Below, piece by piece: positions 41,880 through 51,737 of a DNA stretch of 64,000 nt. The translations under genes and the position numbers were made by a program. Where the stretch lies: assembly GCF_003201205.1 (NCBI RefSeq), contig NZ_QICN01000005.1:1-64000 (forward strand). Reading direction: 5' to 3'. The DNA is from Sinimarinibacterium flocculans (GTDB lineage: Bacteria; Pseudomonadota; Gammaproteobacteria; Nevskiales; Nevskiaceae). The number at the start of each line of letters is the position of its first letter. The first letter of the stretch is position 1. The notes beneath the pieces were generated by a model. That model had not been told where the DNA came from. It was given only the letters and a program-made list of their open reading frames with translations, and did not search any database.

Positions 41880-43331
41880 TCATGCCGCACGCGGCGCCAG
41901 GTCTGTCGCAAGCTCCGCGGCGAGAACGCCGAGGCGGCGGATCGCGTCCTCGATGCGCCGCGTCGGCCGCTGACCGCAGTTGATGCGCAGGCAATCGGCG
42001 AAGCCGCTGCCGAACAATGGCCCGGGCGCGAACTCGATGCCCTCGTCGGCGGCGCCGCGGTACAGCGCCATCGCGTCGGCCGCCCCCGGCAACTGCACCC
42101 AGAGCAGGAAGCCGCCCTGCGGCTGCATCACGCGCGTGCCGACGGGAAAGGCCTCGATGACCCACTGCGTCACCTGCCGCAGCTGCCGCTCGCACTCGGC
42201 CCGCAGCCGCCGCAGGTGGCGGTCGTAGGCCCCGCCTTCGAGCAGGTCGGCGATCGCCTCCTGCAGCAGCGGCGCCGTCGTCACCGAGACCGCGAACTTC
42301 AGGCGCCGCACCTCGGCGGCGTGACGACCTGCGGCAATCCAGCCGACTCGCGCGCCGGGCGCCAGCGTCTTCGAAAACGAACCGCAGAGCATGACCTCGC
42401 CGTGGGTGTCGAAGTGGCGCAGCGGCAGCGGGCGGGCACCGGAAAACTGCAGCTCGCCGTACAGGTCGTCCTCGATCAGCGCCACGCCGTGCCGCCGGCA
42501 CAGCGCGACCAGCGCCGCCTTGTCGGCGTCGCTCATCGTCGCGCCGCTCGGATTGCTGTTCGTCGGACTGACGATGCAGGCACGGATGCCGCGTCCGTTC
42601 GCGGCGGACAACAGACGCTCGACGGCGGCCACGGACAATCCGGTGCGCGGGTGCGTGGGCACCTCGCAGGCCTTCAGGCCCAGCGCCTCGAGCACCTGCA
42701 GGAAACCGAAGTAGCACGGCGACTCGACGATGACGCCATCTCGGGGCCGGCAGACCGCGCGCAAGGCGAGATTGATCGCCTCCATGCAGCCGTTGGTGAT
42801 CAGCAGTTCCGGGACATCCAGCGGCGTCGCGCAGCGCAGGTAGCGCGCGGCCAGCCGCCGCCGCAGCCGCGGCGAACCGTCGAGCAGGCCGTAACCGGTC
42901 AGCAGTCGCGGCGAGCGGCGCGTCCATCGCGCCGTCGCGCGCTGCAGCGCCGCACTGTGCAGCAGCTCCGGCCCCGGCAGCGCCGCTCCCAGCGGCACGG
43001 GTCGCGAGGCGTCATCGCCGTCGGCGGAGAACATCTGCGCGACCACGTCGCTCACCCGGACCTGCCGCGCCTGCATTCGCGGCCGGCTCATCGCCGGCTC
43101 GGGGACCCCGGGCCGGGGCCGGCGGGCGAAGTAGCCGACGCGCGGTCGCGCCTCCACCAGATCGCGACGCTCGAGCAGGCGCAGCACTTCGACCGCCGTC
43201 GTCACGCTGGTACCACGCTGCATCGCCAGCTCGCGCACGGCCGGCAGGCGCGCGCCGTCGGCAATGTGGCCCTCGAGAATCAGCTTGCCGATCTCGTCGG
43301 CGATGCGCCGGTAGGCCGGGATGTCCGCCAT
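41880..43331 (-). CDS. MocR/PdxR-type transcription regulator with aminotransferase domain
   Basis: A 483-residue GntR-aminotransferase fusion. The N-terminal winged helix (IADEIGKLILEGHIADGARLPAVRELA in parts, TSVTTAVEVLRLLER) is followed by a fold-type I PLP domain with NSNPSGATMS, the PLP lysine in CGSFSKTLAPGARVGW, and the conserved Arg region near LRINCG. Such proteins sense PLP or amino-acid adducts. The start at 43331 (MADIPAYRR) is preferred because it places the two operator-like repeats in the upstream region. It is divergent from a LysE-type exporter, its likely target. Confidence 0.88.
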   Translation of the reverse strand: MADIPAYRRIADEIGKLILEGHIADGARLPAVRELAMQRGTSVTTAVEVLRLLERRDLVEARPRVGYFARRPRPGVPEPAMSRPRMQARQVRVSDVVAQMFSADGDDASRPVPLGAALPGPELLHSAALQRATARWTRRSPRLLTGYGLLDGSPRLRRRLAARYLRCATPLDVPELLITNGCMEAINLALRAVCRPRDGVIVESPCYFGFLQVLEALGLKACEVPTHPRTGLSVAAVERLLSAANGRGIRACIVSPTNSNPSGATMSDADKAALVALCRRHGVALIEDDLYGELQFSGARPLPLRHFDTHGEVMLCGSFSKTLAPGARVGWIAAGRHAAEVRRLKFAVSVTTAPLLQEAIADLLEGGAYDRHLRRLRAECERQLRQVTQWVIEAFPVGTRVMQPQGGFLLWVQLPGAADAMALYRGAADEGIEFAPGPLFGSGFADCLRINCGQRPTRRIEDAIRRLGVLAAELATDLAPRAA

Positions 43332-43335
43332 GGCG

Positions 43336-43380
43336 ATCTGTACTGGTCCAAATGTCACTTCATTGTATCTGTACTGGTCC
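43336..43380. promoter_or_regulatory. Tandem operator repeats ATCTGTACTGGTCC
   Basis: Identical 14-bp copies at 43336-43349 and 43367-43380, 31 bases apart (three helical turns), in the shared control region of the MocR and LysE genes. TGTACTGGTCC-like direct repeats are typical of MocR-family operators. Confidence 0.75.
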
Positions 43381-43406
43381 GGGGCGGCTGCCTAGAGTGC
43401 CGCGCC

Positions 43407-44021
43407 ATGGACACCGCACTTCCCCCCTCCGCGGCTTGGCAGGCACTCGCCCTGCTGGCCTTCAGCACCGCCATCACGCCCGGGCCGAACAACCTGATGC
43501 TGCTGGCCTCGGGCGCCCGCTTCGGGCTGCTGCGCACCCTGCCGCACCTGCTCGGTGTGGTCTTCGGAACGGCCATGCTGGTGGCCGCGAGCATCGCCGG
43601 CTTCGGCGCGCTGCTGCTGGCCTGGCCGCTGGCGGTGCACGTCCTCAAGGTCGCCGGGGCCGGCTACCTGGTCTATCTGGCCTGGCGGCTGACCCGGCGG
43701 GCGCCGGGCACGCCTGCCGGCGACGCGCCATCCGCGGGCCATCCGCTGAGCGCGCTGCAGGCGCTGGGTTTCCAGTTCGTGAACCCGAAGGTGTGGATGA
43801 TGGGACTGGCCGCCGCGGCGACCCTCCAGGCCGCCGACGCCCGGACGGCGCTGCTCGGGGTCGCGTTGTTCAGCGCGGTCGCCCTGCCCTGCATCCTGCT
43901 GTGGGCAGCCTTCGGCGTCGTGATCCTGCGGGTCCTGCGCACCGCCCGCGCGCGTGCGATGTTCGACCTGGCGATCGCCATCGCCCTGGTCGCGACGGCA
44001 CTGATGATGCTGGCGGGCTGA
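43407..44021 (+). CDS. LysE/RhtB-family amino-acid exporter
   Basis: A 204-residue membrane protein with about six helices and the family start LLAFSTAITPGPNNLMLLASGARFG (seen as FSTAITPGPNNLMLL), then GTAMLVAASIAGFGALLLAWP-like helices and FQFVNPKVWMMGLAA. It exports amino acids or related metabolites. It is divergently transcribed from the MocR regulator, which probably controls it. Confidence 0.9.
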   Translation: MDTALPPSAAWQALALLAFSTAITPGPNNLMLLASGARFGLLRTLPHLLGVVFGTAMLVAASIAGFGALLLAWPLAVHVLKVAGAGYLVYLAWRLTRRAPGTPAGDAPSAGHPLSALQALGFQFVNPKVWMMGLAAAATLQAADARTALLGVALFSAVALPCILLWAAFGVVILRVLRTARARAMFDLAIAIALVATALMMLAG

Positions 44022-44029
44022 ACCGGCCT

Positions 44030-44518
44030 TCAGTCCGCGTCGTCGGGTGTGTGCGCACCGCTGCGCTTGAGGGCGGCGCGAATCTGTGTGGCTTCGAAGC
44101 CGCGCATCGCAAGGTGCCGGTACTGCTTCTGCCACTCCGCGGGCGTGCGTGCGGCATCGCGGAACTTGCGCGCATGCACGCTCGCCGCACGTACCGCCCA
44201 GTCGACCTCGGCGGCGTCCAGCGCTGCCCGGATCTCGCTCTCCGGCACGCGCGCGGCTTCCAGCTCGGCACGGATGCGCAGCGGTCCGTACCCCTGCTCG
44301 ACGCGGCTGCGCACCAGCATTCCGGCATAGCGCGCGTCCGACTGCCAGCCGGCGCCGGCAAGCTGGCCGACGATGTCGGCCGCGGTGGACTCGTCGTGGC
44401 CGCGACGCACGAGCTTGTACTTCAGCTCGGCCGCGGCGTGCTCGCGGCGCGACAGCAGGCGCAGGGCGGTCTCGCGGCCACCCTGCGCGGTCGGCTCGCT
44501 ACTTCTCTTCCGCGGCAC
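44030..44518 (-). CDS. recX: Recombination regulator RecX
   Basis: A 162-residue Rec[44 protein letters not shown] in parts, and the final FRHLAMRGF-like repeat ([18 protein letters not shown]). It inhibits RecA filament extension. It overlaps the recA stop by 20 bases, so translation is coupled as usual. The LysE gene ends nine bases from its stop on the other strand (convergent). Confidence 0.93.
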   Translation of the reverse strand: MPRKRSSEPTAQGGRETALRLLSRREHAAAELKYKLVRRGHDESTAADIVGQLAGAGWQSDARYAGMLVRSRVEQGYGPLRIRAELEAARVPESEIRAALDAAEVDWAVRAASVHARKFRDAARTPAEWQKQYRHLAMRGFEATQIRAALKRSGAHTPDDAD

Positions 44519-45530
44519 CGGCTGCGGCGGCCGGCTTGCGGTCCGGCATCAGCTTGGCGCGGATCGCCTGTTCCAGCTCGTCGGCGATCTGCGGGTTCTC
44601 GCGCAGGAAGGTGCGCGCGTTCTCCTTGCCCTGGCCGATCTTGTCGCTCTTGTAGGCGTACCAGGCGCCGGACTTCTCGACCAGCTTGTGCTCGACACCC
44701 AGGTCGATGAGCTCGCCGAGTTTGGAGATGCCCTCGTTGTACAGGATCTCGAAATGCGCCTCGCGGAACGGCGGCGCCATCTTGTTCTTGACGATCTTGA
44801 CGCGGGTCTCGTTACCGACGACCTCGTCGCCCTTCTTGATCGCGCCGGTGCGGCGGATGTCCAGGCGCACCGAGGCATAGAACTTCAGCGCGTTGCCGCC
44901 GGTGGTGGTTTCCGGCGAGCCGTACATCACGCCGATCTTCATGCGGATCTGGTTGATGAACACCACCAGGCACTTGGAACGCGAGATGTTGCCGGTGAGC
45001 TTGCGCAGGGCCTGGCTCATCAGTCGCGCCTGCACGCCGACGATGCTGTCGCCCATCTCGCCTTCGATCTCGGCCTTCGGCACCAGCGCCGCGACGGAGT
45101 CGATGACGATGATGTCGACACTGTTCGAGCGCACGAGCATGTCGCAGATTTCCAGCGCCTGCTCGCCGGTGTCCGGCTGCGAGATCACCAGATCCTCGAC
45201 CTTCACGCCGAGCTTCTGCGCGTACTGCACGTCGAGCGCGTGTTCGGCGTCGATGAATGCGGCGACGCCGCCGGCCTTCTGGCACTCGGCGACGGCATGC
45301 AGCGTCAGCGTCGTCTTGCCCGAGGATTCCGGGCCGTAGATCTCGACGACGCGGCCACGCGGCAGGCCGCCGATGCCCAGCGCGGTATCCAGCGTCAGCG
45401 AGCCGGTGGAAACCGTCTCGACGTCGCGCAACTGCTCGCCGGGCGTCATCTTCATGATCGCGCCCTTGCCGAACTGGCGCTCGATCTGCGACAGCGCCGC
45501 TTCCAGCGCTTTCTTGCGGTTTTCGTCCAT
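44499..45530 (-). CDS. recA: Recombinase RecA
   Basis: A 343-residue RecA with Walker [13 protein letters not shown], Walker [21 protein letters not shown] in parts, the L2 loop region [16 protein letters not shown] and a short acidic C-terminus. It binds single-stranded DNA, drives strand exchange and triggers LexA cleavage. If the ICE and CBASS controls respond to DNA damage, this is the host factor likely involved. No clear LexA box was found upstream. Confidence 0.98.
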   Translation of the reverse strand: MDENRKKALEAALSQIERQFGKGAIMKMTPGEQLRDVETVSTGSLTLDTALGIGGLPRGRVVEIYGPESSGKTTLTLHAVAECQKAGGVAAFIDAEHALDVQYAQKLGVKVEDLVISQPDTGEQALEICDMLVRSNSVDIIVIDSVAALVPKAEIEGEMGDSIVGVQARLMSQALRKLTGNISRSKCLVVFINQIRMKIGVMYGSPETTTGGNALKFYASVRLDIRRTGAIKKGDEVVGNETRVKIVKNKMAPPFREAHFEILYNEGISKLGELIDLGVEHKLVEKSGAWYAYKSDKIGQGKENARTFLRENPQIADELEQAIRAKLMPDRKPAAAAGAAEEK

Positions 45531-45667
45531 GGGTGTCCTGTGGCGGTGTTCTGTAATGGCGCCATGATGCCGCGCGGCAGGCTCAGAACCTGAGCCCCGT
45601 CCCTCCCGGCCGCTGGCGACGCCCCGGTATTGTTTCACAGCGCCCCGGCGCCGGTCAGTGGTGCGCC

Positions 45668-46258
45668 TCACAGCAGGTCGAGCTGACCCGGTTCCGGCGT
45701 CGGCTCGGGCGCTGCGGGGTCGAGCGGCCAGCGACCGACTTCCTCGTAGACGACCGGTCCCCGCCCGAGACGGCTGCGGATCAGCACGAAGTCGCTCACC
45801 GGCCAGTCGACCGGCGTGATCAGCGTCGGCGGCAGCGGCAGGCCGGCATCGCGGTGGATCGTCAGATGCGGAGAGAAGCGCATCGGCTGCACCGGCACAC
45901 GCGCGCGCAGCATGGTTTCGCGCAGGCGCTCGTACAGCACGTTCAGGGCCGGCGGCGGCTCGCGGCTGCCGAGCCACCACGGCACCTCGCGATTGCGGAA
46001 GCAGCCGGCGTGATCGAGCCGCAATGTGAACGGCCGTGCGCGCACGCGGCTCGCCGCCTGCCGCGCCGCCGCCTCGGCGACCTCCGGCACGTGATCGCCG
46101 AGAAACAGCAACGTCAGGTGATAGCGCGCAACCACGCTCGCCGCGCCGCGCGGCTGCATGCGCAGACGCAGCTGTCGCGCCGCCTCGGCGCAGGCCTCGC
46201 GCGTCGCCTCGTCCGGCCACAGCGCAAAGAACAGGCGGTTGGCCGGCTCAGCCGGCAT
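45668..46258 (-). CDS. thpR: RNA 2',3'-cyclic phosphodiesterase ThpR
   Basis: A 196-residue 2H phosphoesterase with both HxTx motifs (HLTLLFLG and HLTIHRD) and the start [14 protein letters not shown]. It hydrolyses 2',3'-cyclic phosphates or ligates RNA ends in vitro. The start at 46258 overlaps the pncC end by 11 bases; the longer upstream frame is antisense-like filler. It belongs to the dehydrogenase-pncC-thpR cluster. Confidence 0.92.
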   Translation of the reverse strand: MPAEPANRLFFALWPDEATREACAEAARQLRLRMQPRGAASVVARYHLTLLFLGDHVPEVAEAAARQAASRVRARPFTLRLDHAGCFRNREVPWWLGSREPPPALNVLYERLRETMLRARVPVQPMRFSPHLTIHRDAGLPLPPTLITPVDWPVSDFVLIRSRLGRGPVVYEEVGRWPLDPAAPEPTPEPGQLDLL

Positions 46259-46733
46259 GCCGCAAACGATCGACGAGGATGTCCAGGGCCATGCGCGCAG
46301 ACTGCAGGCGCACCGATGCGCGATCGCCGTCGAAGCGGAAGCAGCGCACGCTGCAGTCGCCGCCCTTGTGCGCGCAGGCGATCCATACGGTGCCGACCGG
46401 CTTGTCCTCGGTGCCGCCGCCGGGCCCGGCGACGCCGGTGATCGCCAGCGCCCAGTCGACACCCGCAGCGTCGATCAGGCCCGAGACCATCGCGCGCGCC
46501 GTCGCCTCGCTGACCGCGCCGTGCTGCGCGATCGTCGTCGCGGGTACGCCGAGCAAGGCCTGCTTGGCGGCATTGGAGTACGTGACCACGCCGCGCTCGA
46601 ACCAGGCCGACGAGCCGGCGAGATCGGTCAGGGTCTTGGCGAGCAGGCCGCCGGTGCAGGACTCGGCCACGGCGAGCCACTGCTGGCGGGCCAGCAGGTT
46701 CTCGGCAATCTCGGCGACGCGCGGTTCGATCAT
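46248..46733 (-). CDS. pncC: Nicotinamide-nucleotide amidase (CinA C-terminal family)
   Basis: A 161-residue single-domain CinA_C protein: LAVAESCTGGLLAKTLTD, then GVVTYSNAAKQALLGV, VSEATARAMVSG and ITGVAGPGGGTEDKPVGTVW in parts. It deamidates NMN to NaMN in NAD recycling. The name cinA is also used. It starts three bases after the dehydrogenase stop. Confidence 0.93.
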   Translation of the reverse strand: MIEPRVAEIAENLLARQQWLAVAESCTGGLLAKTLTDLAGSSAWFERGVVTYSNAAKQALLGVPATTIAQHGAVSEATARAMVSGLIDAAGVDWALAITGVAGPGGGTEDKPVGTVWIACAHKGGDCSVRCFRFDGDRASVRLQSARMALDILVDRLRHAG

Positions 46734-46736
46734 CGT

Positions 46737-47786
46737 TCAGACCCTGAAGCGCTCTTCGGCCATGCGATCGGCGATCTCGCCGGTCGGCCGCCGTTCCGCG
46801 GCGGCACGCGCGAAGATCTCGGTGAGCGTCGCGCCGATGCGCTCGAGATGCGCATCGACCCTCGCCGCGTCGTAGTCCGGCCCCTCGTAGAAGATGTCGA
46901 TGATGCCGCCGGCATTGATGCAGTAGTCGGGCGCGTAGACGATGCCGCGCTCCATCAGCGCACGATCGTGCTGCGGCCGCGCGAGCTGGTTGTTGGCGGC
47001 ACCGGCGACGATCTTCGCCTTGATGGCCGGGATGCTGACGTCGTCGAGCACCGCACCGAGCGCGCACGGCGCGAACACGTCCACATCGAGCGTCGCGATC
47101 TGGTCCATGCCCACCGCGACCGCGCCGAAGTCCTTCACGCAGCGCTCGACCGCGGGCGCGTGCAGATCGGTCACCCAGAGCTGGGCACCGGCCTCGTGCA
47201 GATGCCGGCACAGCCGGTAGCCGACATTGCCGGCGCCCTGCACCGCCACGCGCAGGCCGCGCAGGTCCTCGCGCTGCCAAACGTGCCGGACCGCCGCGCG
47301 GATGCCGATGAAGACACCCTTGGCCGTGGCCGGCGACGGATCGCCGGTGCGGCCGGCGGCCACCGCCTGCTCGTCCGCGAGGCCGCCGACGTGTGCGGTG
47401 ACCTCGGCCATCAGGCGCATGTCGGCGACGGTGGTGCCGGAGTCCTCGGCGATCACATAGGCGCCATTGAGGCGGTCGACGGCACGCCCCATCGCACGCA
47501 TCAGCTCGGGCGTCTTGTCGCGGCGCGGATCGCCGATGATCACGCTCTTGCCTCCGCCCTGCGGCAGACCGGCGAGCGCCGCCTTGTAGGTCATGCCGCG
47601 CGACAGACGCAGCGCATCGGTCAGCGCATCGGCTTCGCTCGCGTAAGGCCACATGCGGCAGCCGCCGAGCGCCTTGCCCAGGTGCGTGTCGTGGACGGCG
47701 ATGATCGCGCACAGGCCCGCAGCCGCATCGAAGCAGAAGCTGACGGTCTCGTGCGCGTCGAATTCCGGATGCGAGAACAGCTGCAT
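46737..47786 (-). CDS. Glu/Leu/Phe/Val dehydrogenase (leucine dehydrogenase type)
   Basis: A 349-residue NAD-dependent amino-acid dehydrogenase: substrate loop GGCRMWPY, catalytic lysine in LPQGGGKSVIIGD, a second conserved region VIAEDSGTTVADM, the Rossmann motif VAVQGAGNVGYRL, and VAGAANNQL plus YAPDYCINAGGII. It interconverts branched-chain or aromatic amino acids and oxo-acids. Leucine/valine is most likely from length and motifs, but phenylalanine is not excluded. It is the first gene of the pncC-thpR cluster. Confidence 0.9.
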   Translation of the reverse strand: MQLFSHPEFDAHETVSFCFDAAAGLCAIIAVHDTHLGKALGGCRMWPYASEADALTDALRLSRGMTYKAALAGLPQGGGKSVIIGDPRRDKTPELMRAMGRAVDRLNGAYVIAEDSGTTVADMRLMAEVTAHVGGLADEQAVAAGRTGDPSPATAKGVFIGIRAAVRHVWQREDLRGLRVAVQGAGNVGYRLCRHLHEAGAQLWVTDLHAPAVERCVKDFGAVAVGMDQIATLDVDVFAPCALGAVLDDVSIPAIKAKIVAGAANNQLARPQHDRALMERGIVYAPDYCINAGGIIDIFYEGPDYDAARVDAHLERIGATLTEIFARAAAERRPTGEIADRMAEERFRV

Positions 47787-47918
47787 GTCGAGTGATGGCG
47801 GGTGACCGGACGCGGATTGTATCCCCGCTCACCGACCCGGGCTCGTTTCACCGACATCGCATGGCCACATGCATCGGCATAATCGCGCGACCGTATTCGA
47901 ACCGGGGGGAGAACACCG

Positions 47919-49928
47919 ATGATGCGCTGCATCGCGGGGACCGTGGCATTCCTGTCACTTTCGGCCGCATCTGCCCACGTGGCGGAAGCACCGACCGAGC
48001 TCGACGACATCGACGTGTATGCCAGCGCCGATACCGGCGTGACGCCGTCGGCCTCTTCCGGCCGCATCGACCGGGGCGAGCTCGATGCCCACGCGAGCCA
48101 GCGCACCGGCGACCTGCTCGAGCTGATTCCCGGCTTCATCACCACGCAGCACAGCGGCGAGGGCAAGGCCAACCAGTACTTCGCGCGGGGCTTCAATCTG
48201 GATCACGGCACCGACTTCGCCGTCTCGATCGAGGGCGTGCCGCTCAACCTGTCCTCGCACGGTCACGGCCAGGGCTACCTGGACCTCAACTTCCTGATTC
48301 CCGAGCTGCTGGCCGGCTACGATTACCGCAAGGGCAGCTACAGCCTGCGCGACGGCGACTTCGCCACGGCCGGCAGCGCCGAGCTGCGCTGGGTGGACGA
48401 CGCGCCGAATCTGATCCAGGGCAGCGTCGGCGAGTACGGCGAACGCCGCGGCCTGGTTGCCGGCAGCCTGCGCGGAGCCGGCAGCACCTTGATCGCCGGC
48501 ATCGACTACAGCGTCAACGACGGCCCCTGGGAGCTGCCGATGGACCAGCGCGCCGCGCGCGGGCTGCTGCGCTGGCTGCGCGAAGCGGCGGACCGCCGGA
48601 TCAGCCTGACCCTCGGCGCCTACGACAACCGCTGGACCAGCAGCGATCAGGTTCCCGAACGTGCGGTCGCCGACGGTCGGATCGACCGCTACGGTTTCGT
48701 CGATCCGACCAGCGGCGGCGACACGCACCGCTACATGCTGGCGTTCTCGCTCTGGACGCGCGATGGCGATACGGAGATGAGCGGCGGGTTCTACGCGGTC
48801 GACTATCGCCTGCAGCTGTTTTCGAACTTCACCTACTTTCTCGACGACCCGGTCGATGGCGACCAGTTCGAGCAGTTCGACGACCGTCGCTACTACGGCA
48901 CCCACCTCGACTACCGGCGAGGCGTCTCGCTGTTCGGCCGCGATGCAGCAGTCGTCGCCGGCTTCGCGGCACGCCTCGACCAGATCGGCGACGTCGGGTT
49001 GTACCGGACGACCGCGCGCGAGCGCGTGGCCACTGTGCGCCGCGACCGCATCGGCGACCTGCGCATCGGCAGTTTCGTCGGACTCGACTGGTCGGCGACG
49101 GACTGGATGCAGCTGCTCGCCGGCACCCGACTCGACCATTACGACTACGACGTCGACTCGCGCAGCGGTCTACTCGATCGCCGCGGCAGCGAACTGCAGT
49201 GGAGTCCGAAGCTGAGTCTGGTGCTCGGCCCCTGGGCATCCACCGAGGTCTTCGTCAATGCAGGGCGCGGCTTCCACAGCAACGATGCCCGCGGCGACGA
49301 CGGCTCACCCGGCTTCGATCCGCTGGTGGCGGCGAGCGGCGCCGAGATCGGCTTGCGCAGCACCCCGGCGACGGGCCTCGAGCTCGCCGCCGCCCTGTGG
49401 GCGCTGGAGCTGGACTCCGAGCTGGTCTACGTCGGCGACGCCGGCCAGACCGAGCCGAACAACGGCAGCCGGCGCCGCGGCGCCGAGTTCTCGGTCCGCT
49501 ATCACCCGCTGGACTGGCTCGGCTTCGACGCGGACTGGACGGTGACCCGCGCCCGTCTCGACGCTGCGCCGGGCGAGGACCGCATTCCCAACGCGATTCC
49601 GCGTGCCGGCCGGGCCTCGGTCGGCGTTCGCGTGATGCCGACGCTGCGCCTGGGGCTGCAGGTCCGCCACTTCGACGGGGCACCGCTGGTCGAGGACGGC
49701 AGCGTCACGGCCCGCGACAGCACCCGCGCCGATCTGCTGCTGCGCTGGGCCGCGACACCGAAGCTATCGCTGCGCGCCGAGCTGCTCAACGTGTTCGACG
49801 AAAGCGATGCGGACATCGAGTACTACTACGAATCGCGCCTCGCCGACGAGACGCAGGCGGTCGCGGACCGGCATTTCCATCCCGCATTGCCGCGCCTGCT
49901 GCGGCTGACGCTGCGCGCGGAGTTCTGA
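47919..49928 (+). CDS. TonB-dependent outer-membrane receptor
   Basis: A 669-residue receptor: signal peptide (IAGTVAFLSLSAASAHVAEA), a TonB-box-like start (LDDIDVYAS), a plug domain with RTGDLLELIPGF, RGFNLDHGTDFAVSIEGVPLN and HGHGQGYLDLNFLIPELL in parts, then a 22-strand-type barrel ending in Phe (RLTLRAEF). It imports an unidentified ligand across the outer membrane. It stands alone; the first of two adjacent ATGs is used. Confidence 0.9.
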   Translation: MMRCIAGTVAFLSLSAASAHVAEAPTELDDIDVYASADTGVTPSASSGRIDRGELDAHASQRTGDLLELIPGFITTQHSGEGKANQYFARGFNLDHGTDFAVSIEGVPLNLSSHGHGQGYLDLNFLIPELLAGYDYRKGSYSLRDGDFATAGSAELRWVDDAPNLIQGSVGEYGERRGLVAGSLRGAGSTLIAGIDYSVNDGPWELPMDQRAARGLLRWLREAADRRISLTLGAYDNRWTSSDQVPERAVADGRIDRYGFVDPTSGGDTHRYMLAFSLWTRDGDTEMSGGFYAVDYRLQLFSNFTYFLDDPVDGDQFEQFDDRRYYGTHLDYRRGVSLFGRDAAVVAGFAARLDQIGDVGLYRTTARERVATVRRDRIGDLRIGSFVGLDWSATDWMQLLAGTRLDHYDYDVDSRSGLLDRRGSELQWSPKLSLVLGPWASTEVFVNAGRGFHSNDARGDDGSPGFDPLVAASGAEIGLRSTPATGLELAAALWALELDSELVYVGDAGQTEPNNGSRRRGAEFSVRYHPLDWLGFDADWTVTRARLDAAPGEDRIPNAIPRAGRASVGVRVMPTLRLGLQVRHFDGAPLVEDGSVTARDSTRADLLLRWAATPKLSLRAELLNVFDESDADIEYYYESRLADETQAVADRHFHPALPRLLRLTLRAEF

Positions 49929-49932
49929 ACGC

Positions 49933-50418
49933 TCAGCTGATGCGGCGCAGCGGGGCGATGTCGAAGTGCAACACGTCCTCGCGCACGCCGAGCTTGTCGT
50001 AGAGCGCGATTGCCGGATCGTCGCCGTGATCGGCCTGCACGAAGATCACGTAGGCGCCGCGGCGTGCCGCCAGCGCACGCAGCGCGTCGATCAGTGCCGT
50101 GGCGATACCGCATCGACGGTGCGAGGCGGCGACGGCGAGATCGTAGATGTAGATCTCGCTGCGCTCACGTTCGAACTTCTCCAGCTCGTAGGCGACCAGC
50201 CCGCCGACCACCGTACCGGCGTCGAGCGCCGCCATCGCGATGAAGTGCGGCCTGCCGAGCAGGCGCGACAGATACGTACGCGACGGCCGCGCTCCCCCGT
50301 AGACCTCGGCGTCTTCGAAGGCCTCGCCGAACATCGTGTTCATCGCCTCCATCAGGTCGACGTCGTCAGGCCCGAGTTCATGCAGGCGATGGTCGCCGGA
50401 CGAGCCGAAAATGGTCAT
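49933..50418 (-). CDS. GNAT acetyltransferase resembling AAC(3)-I
   Basis: A 161-residue GNAT protein strikingly like aminoglycoside 3-N-acetyltransferase AAC(3)-I: FIAMAALDAGTVVGGLVAYEL, KFERERSEIYIYDLAV, HRRCGIATALIDAL (acetyl-CoA loop), GAYVIFVQADHGDDPAIALY and KLGVREDVLHFDI, several in parts. The family acetylates gentamicin-type drugs. As a lone chromosomal gene without mobile-element context, it may be an intrinsic homologue with another physiological substrate. It converges with the TonB receptor gene, five bases from its end. Confidence 0.85.
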   Translation of the reverse strand: MTIFGSSGDHRLHELGPDDVDLMEAMNTMFGEAFEDAEVYGGARPSRTYLSRLLGRPHFIAMAALDAGTVVGGLVAYELEKFERERSEIYIYDLAVAASHRRCGIATALIDALRALAARRGAYVIFVQADHGDDPAIALYDKLGVREDVLHFDIAPLRRIS

Positions 50419-50546
50419 GCGCTTCTCCTGCCGGATTCCGGCTCCCTGCGGGCAGTCGTCGTTGCCCCGTTCTGAAGGCAGGGTCTTGCCCGCTCGCGTC
50501 AGCCGCTAGAATGCCCGCCTGCCGCAATCCGATCCAGGAGCCCCCC

Positions 50547-51737
50547 ATGTCGCCATCCGCCGATTCCGTCGTCATCACCGCCGTCGCCCGCACGCCGATG
50601 GGCGGCATGCTCGGTGTGCTCTCGCCGTTCTCCGGTGCACAGCTCGGCGCGCTCGCGATCAAGGCCGCCGTCGAGCGCAGCGGCCTCGCCGCCGACAGCG
50701 TCGATGAGGTCATCATGGGCTGCTGCCTGCCCGCCGGTCAGGGACAGGCGCCGGCGCGGCAGGCCGCACGCGGCGCCGGCCTGGTCGACGCCACCGGCGC
50801 CCTGACCATCAACAAGATGTGCGGTTCCGGCATGAAGGCCGTGATGCTCGCGCACGACCTGCTGCTCGCCGGCAGCAACCGCGTGATGATCGCCGGCGGC
50901 ATGGAAAGCATGACCAATGCGCCCCACCTGCTGACCAAGGCCCGCGCCGGCTACCGCTACGGCCACGGCGAACTGCTCGACCACATGGCGCTCGACGGTC
51001 TCGAGGATGCCTACGAGAAGCGTACGCCGATGGGCGCCTTCGCCGAACGGACCGCGGAAAAGTACGGCTTCACGCGGGAAAAGCAGGACGCCTTCGCCAT
51101 CACCTCGCTCGAACGGGCCCGCCGCGCCAACGACGACGGCAGCTTCGCCTTCGAGATCGTGCCCGTCGAAATCCGGGGCAAGGCCGGCGTCGAGTCGGTC
51201 GACAAGGACGAACAGCCGGCCAAGGGCCGCCCGGACAAGATTCCGACGCTCAAGCCGGCCTTCAAGAAGGACGGCACGATCACCGCGGCCAATGCCAGCT
51301 CGATCTCCGACGGCGCCGCGGCCGTCGCGCTGATGCGTGCCTCGGAGGCTGCCAAGCGCGGCATCGCGCCGCTGGCCCGCATCGTCGCGCATGCCAGTCA
51401 CTCGCGCCTGCCGGCCGAGTTCACGATCGCGCCCGTAAATGCGATCTCCGGCGTGCTCGAAAAGGCCGGCTGGAACGTCGCCGACGTGGACCTCTGGGAA
51501 ATCAACGAAGCCTTCGCCGTGGTGACGATGGCGGCGATGCACGATCTCGAACTGCCGCACGACAAGGTCAACGTCCACGGTGGCGCCTGCGCGCTCGGCC
51601 ACCCGATCGGCGCCTCGGGTGCGCGCATCATCGCAACCCTCGTCGGCGCCCTGAAGAAGACCGGCGGCAAGCGCGGCGTCGCCTCGCTGTGCATCGGCGG
51701 CGGCGAAGCCGTCGCACTGGCGATCGAGATGCTCTGA
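50547..51737 (+). CDS. Acetyl-CoA acetyltransferase (thiolase)
   Basis: A 396-residue thiolase with active-site Cys in NKMCGSGMKAV, and NEAFAVVTMAAM, GGACALGHPIGASGARI and CIGGGEAVAL (second Cys). It condenses two acetyl-CoA or cleaves 3-oxoacyl-CoA; use in fatty-acid or PHB metabolism cannot be told. The start at 50547 follows CAGGAGCCCCCC. Its TGA overlaps the next ATG. Confidence 0.95.
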   Translation: MSPSADSVVITAVARTPMGGMLGVLSPFSGAQLGALAIKAAVERSGLAADSVDEVIMGCCLPAGQGQAPARQAARGAGLVDATGALTINKMCGSGMKAVMLAHDLLLAGSNRVMIAGGMESMTNAPHLLTKARAGYRYGHGELLDHMALDGLEDAYEKRTPMGAFAERTAEKYGFTREKQDAFAITSLERARRANDDGSFAFEIVPVEIRGKAGVESVDKDEQPAKGRPDKIPTLKPAFKKDGTITAANASSISDGAAAVALMRASEAAKRGIAPLARIVAHASHSRLPAEFTIAPVNAISGVLEKAGWNVADVDLWEINEAFAVVTMAAMHDLELPHDKVNVHGGACALGHPIGASGARIIATLVGALKKTGGKRGVASLCIGGGEAVALAIEML

